From: CAYRNC01 sp964425645
GTDB lineage: Bacteria; Bacillota; Clostridia; Peptostreptococcales; Anaerovoracaceae
NCBI GenBank assembly: GCA_964425645.1
Contig: CAYRNC010000021.1
Span: 1-20,926 of the forward strand
Length of the DNA stretch: 20,926 nt
Direction: 5' to 3'
The position numbers and the translations under genes were made by a program. This document shows positions 16,003 through 20,926 of the stretch, in pieces. The first letter of the stretch is position 1. The number at the start of each line of letters is the position of its first letter. The notes beneath the pieces were generated by a model, which saw nothing but the letters and a program-made list of their open reading frames with translations, made no database searches and had not been told where the DNA came from.

Positions 16003-17751
16003 ATGGGATCTGTTGGGTCGACAATAGATGAAATTAAAAACAGATGCGATATAGTTGATGTGATTAACCGATGGGTCCCTTTGAAAAAATCGGGTAAAAA
16101 TTTCAAAGGGCTTTGTCCGTTTCACAGCGAAAAAACACCCTCATTTGTCGTATCTTTAGATAAACAGATTTTTACCTGCTTTGGCTGCGGAGCCAGGGGA
16201 GATGTAATCGAATTTATAATGCGATATCACAACCTCGATTTTTATGAGGCTATAGAAAAACTTGCTTCTATATACGGCATCAACCTTAAAAGCTTTGGTT
16301 TTGCGCAGGAGGGGAACAAAGTAGAATTATATGAAATAAACAGAGAGGCGGCATCATTTTTCCACAAATGTCTTACACGGTTACCCAATGAAGGTTATGA
16401 TTATATGTCCCGGCGCAGTATAGAACCGATCACATTGAGAAGATTCGGAATCGGCTATGCCGACGGTGACTGGAATACCCTTACCGAACATTTGCTTCAT
16501 AAAGGAATAAAACCTTCTGTCCTGACAGATCTGGGGCTGATTTCTGCTTCAAAAGGCAAATATTTTGATAAATACCGAAGCAGAATAATGTTCCCTATAA
16601 TTAACACCCGCAGTAAGGTGATAGGTTTCGGTGGAAGGTCCGTAGCGGATGGGGTCCCCAAGTACCTGAATTCACCGGAATCCTCCGTTTTTTTAAAGAA
16701 AAACAACCTTTATGGATTAAATTTAACAAGGCAGGATATAAATAGGGAGAATTGCGCAATACTTGTAGAAGGCTATATGGACGTGATTTCCTTGTATCAG
16801 CATGGAATACGCAACGTCAGCGCCTCCCTCGGAACCTCACTGACAGAAGGTCAGGCCCTGATGCTTAAGCGATATACTAACCAAATATTGATTGCATACG
16901 ACGGGGACGAGGCAGGACAGCAGGCTGCGATCAGGGCATCGGATATTCTGTACAAAGCGGGATGCAATGTTAAAATACTTGACATGGAGGGGGAAAGCGA
17001 CCCTGACGATTTCATCAAAGAAAATGGAAAAGAGCAATTTATGTCCTTGATGGAAGAGGCTGTATCCTTTATTGATTATAGATTGCAGCTGTTGAAAAAA
17101 AAATACCAACTTGATTCCGTTCAACAAAGAGTAGAATATCTGAAGGAAGCCGCTCAAATTCTTCGAAATCTCAGTCCTGTTGAATCCGATGCATACATCA
17201 GGAAAATCGCGGCCGAAACGAAAATATCCGAAGGGGCCATACGTCAGGAGACCTACGGCAAGGAAAACAAAGGGCCTGTTACTAAAATAAATGAAACGCA
17301 GAGGGTAAAGGATAAAGGAGGAAACCGTATACTGGAAAGAAATTTAATACGGCTTATGCTGTTAAAAAGCAGCTATATACCTAAAATGGAACCATATGGG
17401 GATGTTTTTTTAAACCCTGTGCATTATAGAATATATAAAAACATAAACAATCTCTACAAAGAGGACGAAGAAATAGATCTAAATCTGTTATCGGACAGCC
17501 TGGACGAGGAGGAAAACCGTGCAATCACAGATATCCTGGAAAATGTTTTCCTGTCGGATAAGGATGACAGGATATTCGAAGAATGCATTAAAAGCATCCA
17601 TGCGGATAACAGAAGCCGGCGAGAGGCAGAGATTATCAGATTGCTGGCGGTATTACACGATGACAGTGACAAGGATGCAATTATGGCGCTTACAAAGGAA
17701 TTGATGGAGATGCAAAGCGGAAAAACAGGAGAGAGCAGTCATGAGTTTTGA
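16003..17751 (+). CDS. dnaG: DNA primase DnaG
   Basis: DnaG makes RNA primers at the replication fork together with DnaB-type helicase. The 582-residue protein has a zinc-binding domain (C38, H41, C59, C62 in LCPFH and FTCFGCG), the catalytic core, and a TOPRIM domain with LVEGYMDVI (E256) and AYDGDEAGQ (D300, D302). A C-terminal helicase-binding region completes it. Length is normal. I chose ATG 16003 because AAAGGAAGG (15988-15996) is 6 bases upstream. A TTG at 15970 in frame would add 11 unlikely residues. It overlaps rpoD by 11 bases, so primase and sigma factor are made from one message. Confidence 0.96.
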   Translation: MGSVGSTIDEIKNRCDIVDVINRWVPLKKSGKNFKGLCPFHSEKTPSFVVSLDKQIFTCFGCGARGDVIEFIMRYHNLDFYEAIEKLASIYGINLKSFGFAQEGNKVELYEINREAASFFHKCLTRLPNEGYDYMSRRSIEPITLRRFGIGYADGDWNTLTEHLLHKGIKPSVLTDLGLISASKGKYFDKYRSRIMFPIINTRSKVIGFGGRSVADGVPKYLNSPESSVFLKKNNLYGLNLTRQDINRENCAILVEGYMDVISLYQHGIRNVSASLGTSLTEGQALMLKRYTNQILIAYDGDEAGQQAAIRASDILYKAGCNVKILDMEGESDPDDFIKENGKEQFMSLMEEAVSFIDYRLQLLKKKYQLDSVQQRVEYLKEAAQILRNLSPVESDAYIRKIAAETKISEGAIRQETYGKENKGPVTKINETQRVKDKGGNRILERNLIRLMLLKSSYIPKMEPYGDVFLNPVHYRIYKNINNLYKEDEEIDLNLLSDSLDEEENRAITDILENVFLSDKDDRIFEECIKSIHADNRSRREAEIIRLLAVLHDDSDKDAIMALTKELMEMQSGKTGESSHEF

Positions 17752-18877
17752 ACTGGGCCGAAGCGAAGGGAAGAAACAAGAATATATCGGTGAAATGCTG
17801 GAAAAGGCTAAACGGAAAGGATCTATTTCTTATCAGGAAATAGCCGACCATCTTGAAAACATCGAAATGGACAAGAACCAGCTGGATGAATTCTACGATA
17901 CTTTGATATCTATGGGAGTTGAAATCGTATCAGAAACCGATCCTGATGATATTGAAATCATCGCACTGGAGAAAGAGGAGGAGGACACTGAGGTGGAAGC
18001 TCCTGCAGAAGAGAGCGAAAATATAGAGACAACATTACCCAAAGGGTTTTCAGTAGATGATCCTGTGAGGATGTATCTTAAGGAGATAGGAAAAGTCGCC
18101 TTACTCACAGCCGAAGAAGAGATTATGCTGGCAAAAAGAATGGAGCAGGGGGAGGAGGAGGCAAAACAAAGACTTTGCGAAGCAAACCTGCGGCTCGTAG
18201 TTAGCATAGCAAAGCGATATGTAGGAAGAGGGATGCTGTTTCTGGATCTAATTCAAGAAGGCAACCTGGGATTGATCAAAGCGGTAGATAAGTTTGACTG
18301 GAGAAAAGGATACAAATTCAGTACATATGCTACCTGGTGGATCAGACAGGCGATTACCCGGTCCATAGCGGATCAGGCAAGAACCATAAGAATACCGGTG
18401 CATATGGTGGAGACCATTAACAAGTTGATTCGCATATCAAGACAGCTGCTTCAGGAATACGGCAGGGAGCCTACACCTGAGGAAATAGCTTTGGAAATGG
18501 ACATCACCGAGGATAAGGTTCTGGAGATTTTAAAAATTGCCCAAGAGCCTGTTTCACTTGAAACGCCGATAGGGGAGGAGGAAGACAGTCATTTGGGTGA
18601 CTTCATTCCCGATGAAGATGTTCCCGCTCCATCAGAGGCGGCTGCATTTTCCATGCTAAAGGAACAGCTCGTGGAAGTTCTTGATACCCTCACCGAAAGA
18701 GAACAAAAGGTGCTGCGCCTTCGCTTCGGACTTGATGACGGAAGGGCCAGAACTCTTGAAGAAGTGGGAAGGCGTTTTGATGTAACAAGGGAAAGAATAA
18801 GGCAAATAGAGGCGAAGGCCTTAAGGAAATTACGTCATCCAAGCAGAAGCAAAAAATTAAAGGACTATCTGGAATAA
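17741..18877 (+). CDS. rpoD: Primary RNA polymerase sigma factor (SigA/RpoD)
   Basis: This is the housekeeping sigma-70 factor. The 378-residue protein has a region 1.1-like N-terminal helical domain (about 12-70), an acidic linker, region 1.2 (DDPVRMYLKEIGKVALLT), region 2 with the -10-reading segment GYKFSTYATWWIRQAITRSI, region 3 (TPEEIALEMD), and region 4.2 helix-turn-helix (TLEEVGRRFDVTRERIRQIE) ending LRHPSRSKKLKDYLE. Length matches group 1 sigma factors of Firmicutes. AGGAGAG lies upstream of ATG 17741 inside the end of dnaG. A strong hairpin terminator follows. Confidence 0.97.
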   Translation: MSFELGRSEGKKQEYIGEMLEKAKRKGSISYQEIADHLENIEMDKNQLDEFYDTLISMGVEIVSETDPDDIEIIALEKEEEDTEVEAPAEESENIETTLPKGFSVDDPVRMYLKEIGKVALLTAEEEIMLAKRMEQGEEEAKQRLCEANLRLVVSIAKRYVGRGMLFLDLIQEGNLGLIKAVDKFDWRKGYKFSTYATWWIRQAITRSIADQARTIRIPVHMVETINKLIRISRQLLQEYGREPTPEEIALEMDITEDKVLEILKIAQEPVSLETPIGEEEDSHLGDFIPDEDVPAPSEAAAFSMLKEQLVEVLDTLTEREQKVLRLRFGLDDGRARTLEEVGRRFDVTRERIRQIEAKALRKLRHPSRSKKLKDYLE

Positions 18878-18910
18878 CGACCTGCTCCTGCCCCATAAAG
18901 TTGATATTGC

Positions 18911-18949
18911 GAGCTATTGCCCGATAGAGGTAATAGCTCCTTTATTATT
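18911..18949 (+). terminator. Intrinsic terminator after rpoD
   Basis: An 11-bp stem with one G·U pair (18911-18921 with 18929-18939) closes a 7-base loop and is followed by the T-rich tail CTTTATTATT. It ends the dnaG-rpoD transcript. Confidence 0.8.
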
Positions 18950-18957
18950 GCCATCTA

Positions 18958-18966
18958 TGTTATAAT
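18958..18966 (+). promoter_or_regulatory. Extended -10 promoter for trmK-nif3
   Basis: TGTTATAAT gives a perfect TATAAT with an upstream TG one base away, the extended -10 form. No good -35 box is found at the usual distance. It lies between the rpoD terminator and trmK, about 95 bases before the start, so it probably starts the trmK-nif3 message. The rest of the 184-base spacer is AT-rich with no recognisable gene. Confidence 0.5.
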
Positions 18967-19061
18967 ATAAATGGGATTATTTCATTTCCTGTTTACAAAA
19001 CACATAATTATTTGTAATATTTATAAGACAGACCCTAATGATTTTTAGGAAGACAAAAAAT

Positions 19062-19808
19062 ATGGTAAAAGTATCTGAACGTATAAAAGCTATCGCTAAT
19101 TATGTAAATCAGGATGATGTTGTCGCGGATATCGGAACGGATCACGGATTGTTGCCGATTTATCTTTACATGAAAGGAGTAAGCCGAAAATTCATTTTAA
19201 GCGATATAAATGAAAGTCCCCTTGAAGCCGCCAGAGCCAACCTGAACGCTTATGTGCCTTTCCTTTTTAAGGACCTGCGTCTGGGGGACGGCCTTTTACC
19301 GTATAATGCTGATTCAGCGGATGCTGTGGTTATCGCCGGGATTGGGGGCAGAGAAATTATAAGCATATTGGCACATGACTTAACAAAAACGAAAAGTTTT
19401 ACTAAATTCATTTTGCAACCGAGGAATGCACAGAGCCTGCTTAGAAAATGGCTTTATGAAAACGGTTTAAATATCACGGCAGAATCTTTGGTCAGGGAGG
19501 GCCCACGAATTTGTGAAATTATAGTGGCGGTTCCGTTTTTATGTGCGGTTGATGTTAAGGGATCATGGTATAAAAGGATGGAAGAAAATCTTTCATTTGA
19601 GATAAGTCCCCTTCTTTTTAAGAGCAAAGATCCCTTGTTGTCAGATTTCCTGTCAGTGAAAATTAATATAGAGGAAAATATAAAAGAAAACATCATACGT
19701 TATGGACAGGAAACAAGCTTAAAGCAGGCGGAACAATCATGTGCACGCCTGGGAAAATTGAGGTCGCTATTGCAACAAGTTGAACAACAGGGAAGGGTAG
19801 GTAGTTAA
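19062..19808 (+). CDS. trmK: tRNA (adenine-22-N1)-methyltransferase TrmK
   Basis: TrmK is the SAM-dependent methyltransferase that makes m1A22 in the D-arm of certain bacterial tRNAs. The 248-residue product shows the SAM motif VADIGTDHGLLPIYL (21-35), SDIN (48-51), RLGDGL (73-78), AGIGG (92-96) and ILQPRN (117-122). A C-terminal coiled-coil-like helix, rich in Glu, Lys and Gln, follows, as in the family. ATG 19062 is chosen because AGGAAG (19047-19052) is 9 bases upstream. An ATG at 19038 would add 8 residues without a site. It is two bases from the nif3 gene, the conserved Firmicutes pair yqfN-yqfO. Confidence 0.93.
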   Translation: MVKVSERIKAIANYVNQDDVVADIGTDHGLLPIYLYMKGVSRKFILSDINESPLEAARANLNAYVPFLFKDLRLGDGLLPYNADSADAVVIAGIGGREIISILAHDLTKTKSFTKFILQPRNAQSLLRKWLYENGLNITAESLVREGPRICEIIVAVPFLCAVDVKGSWYKRMEENLSFEISPLLFKSKDPLLSDFLSVKINIEENIKENIIRYGQETSLKQAEQSCARLGKLRSLLQQVEQQGRVGS

Positions 19809-19810
19809 TA

Positions 19811-20605
19811 ATGGCAATAAGCTGTGGCGAACTTTTAACTGAATTGAGGACTATTGCACCCCGCGAACTTGAGGAGGAATGGGACAACGGGGGATTACAG
19901 ATCAATATGGGCCATGATACCGCATCTAAAATACTTGTAGCCTTAGAAATTACCGAGGCTGTAATTCAGGAAGCGGTTGAGCAGGGAGCGGATTACATTG
20001 TTACCCACCATCCTCTTCTTTTTAATAAATTGGATGTGATTGACGGCACAAATATAACCGGAAGCTATGTGATTTCTTTAATACGGCACGGGATCTCGGT
20101 ATATTCGGCACACACATGTTTTGACACTGTATTCGGCGGTAATAATGATTATCTAGCCGATCTTTTGGAGCTGCAAAAAGTGCGTAAACTTAAAGTCTGG
20201 ACCCCTTTCGGTGACAGGGAACTCAGCGGCCGTGTCGGCGTTTTTCAAAATGCTGTGACGTTAAAAGAAGCAGCCGACTTTGTAGAAACGGCTCTCAGAC
20301 TTACAGAGCAGGTTAAAGTTGTAGGGAACCCCAATAAAAGGGTTGAAACAATCGGACTGGCGACAGGGGCGGGGGGCAATCTGATACAGGCTGCGATAGA
20401 TAATGGATGCGATTTGTTTATAACAGGGGATATACGACATCATGAGGCCCAAATTGCAAAGGAAATGGGTCTTTGTTTAATTGATGCAAGCCACTACGGT
20501 ACTGAAAAATTCTTTACGGAGAATTTTGCTAACAAGCTTCGTAAGGCGATCAAAGGAAAGGTAGAAATTGTAGAATCAAAAACAAAGACTGATTTTAATT
20601 TTTGA
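19811..20605 (+). CDS. Nif3-like dinuclear metal-centre protein (YqfO family)
   Basis: The 264-residue protein belongs to the Nif3/DUF34 family of toroidal hexamers with a two-metal site. Likely ligands: THHPLLF (H66, H67), SAHTCFD (H101, D105) and DASHYGTE (H228, E232). TGDIRHHEA is also present. The common AHTNLD motif reads AHTCFD here, with the ligands kept. It is the short form, without the inserted middle domain found in the longer B. subtilis YqfO. The family is often annotated as GTP cyclohydrolase 1 type 2, but its biological role is unsettled. It starts two bases after trmK and is clearly co-transcribed. Confidence 0.92.
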   Translation: MAISCGELLTELRTIAPRELEEEWDNGGLQINMGHDTASKILVALEITEAVIQEAVEQGADYIVTHHPLLFNKLDVIDGTNITGSYVISLIRHGISVYSAHTCFDTVFGGNNDYLADLLELQKVRKLKVWTPFGDRELSGRVGVFQNAVTLKEAADFVETALRLTEQVKVVGNPNKRVETIGLATGAGGNLIQAAIDNGCDLFITGDIRHHEAQIAKEMGLCLIDASHYGTEKFFTENFANKLRKAIKGKVEIVESKTKTDFNF

Positions 20606-20612
20606 AGTTTTA

Positions 20613-20647
20613 NNNNNNNNNNNNNNNNNNNNNNNNNNNNNNNNNNN
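20613..20647. other. Assembly gap (35 N) over the 5' part of rnpB
   Basis: A run of N separates the nif3 stop from the first recognisable RNase P RNA bases. The space available, 42 bases from the stop to GCTCC, is less than the roughly 70 nt that type A RNAs carry before this point. The gap is therefore probably longer than drawn. Confidence 0.95.
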
Positions 20648-20926
20648 GCTCCAAAGGGTAAGGGTGCCAGATAACGTCTGGCGGAGGCGACTCTAGGGAA
20701 AGTGCAACAGAAACACACCGCCCACCGGCCATTTGGCCGAGGTAAGGTTGAAATGGTGAGGTAAGAGCTCACCGGCAGCATGGTAACATGCTGGCCGTGT
20801 AAACCCCACCCGGAGCAAGACCAAGCAGGGAGGTAATTACCCTTCGGGGTATAATGCCTGAAAGGCGGCGGCCCGTCGCTTCCCGGTAGGTAGGTCGCTT
20901 GAGCGCATTGGCGACAATGCGCCTAG
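20648..20926 (+). ncRNA. rnpB: RNase P RNA, bacterial type A, partial at both ends
   Basis: This is the catalytic RNA of RNase P, which cuts the 5' leader from pre-tRNAs. Conserved landmarks read in order: GCTCC with AGGGTGCCAG, GGAAAGTGCAACAGAAA, the P12 segment GGTAAGAGCTCACCGGCAGC, GTAAACCCCACCCGGAGCAA and GACCAAGCAGGG. Then come CCCGGTAGG (GGT at 20885-20887 corresponds to the site that pairs with tRNA CCA) and GCTTGAGCGCATTGGCGACA to the window end. The layout matches type A, as in E. coli and most Clostridia, not the Bacillus type B. The 5' segment lies in the N gap, and about 45-60 nt of the 3' end fall beyond the window. Confidence 0.95.

Noticed and set aside
1..20926. CRISPR arrays, insertion sequences, tRNA genes, prophage or defence islands
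   Set aside because: I found no repeat-spacer pattern, transposase, cloverleaf or phage-like genes; the segment is core chromosome.

Overview
The window reads as a chromosomal backbone segment of a Gram-positive anaerobe of the class Clostridia. It has moderately low G+C by eye, strong AGGAGG-type ribosome binding sites, the Firmicutes order rimP-nusA-ylxR-ylxQ-infB-rbfA-nrnA-truB-ribF, the Firmicutes pairs dnaG-rpoD and trmK-nif3, and a type A RNase P RNA. Bacilli mostly carry type B, so the RNA argues against them. Two runs of N (2499-2554 and 20613-20647) mark it as a draft scaffold. A more precise taxon cannot be read from the sequence. All genes I accept are on the + strand, and no stretch over 300 bases lacks a gene.

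Region 1 (1-8387) is the translation-factor cluster. It opens with a hairpin terminator or attenuator, followed by rimP, nusA, ylxR, a frame-broken ylxQ, infB (interrupted by an assembly gap), rbfA, nrnA, truB and ribF. Most are coupled by overlaps or very short spacers. The products cover 30S maturation, transcription elongation and termination, initiation, tRNA pseudouridylation, nanoRNA turnover and FMN/FAD synthesis.

Region 2 (8388-11764) is rpsO, pnp and a YlxY-type polysaccharide-deacetylase-like protein. Each has a structured leader or intergenic hairpin: a possible S15 autoregulatory leader, a long hairpin in the pnp leader, and a hairpin that masks the ylxY ribosome binding site.

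Region 3 (11765-15885) holds an M16 zinc peptidase behind a plausible promoter, dUTPase, a catalase-fold protein and a dGTPase-like HD hydrolase. The catalase-fold protein is the most surprising gene here. The scaffold is clear, but by motif alignment every key heme and catalytic residue is replaced, so it is unlikely to be a catalase.

Region 4 (15886-20926) is dnaG-rpoD (primase and the housekeeping sigma factor) with its own promoter and terminator, then trmK-nif3 from an extended -10 promoter, then rnpB. rnpB has lost its 5' part in the second N gap and its 3' end at the window edge. YlxR, recently described in Bacillus subtilis as an RNase P modulator, and the RNase P RNA itself are both present.
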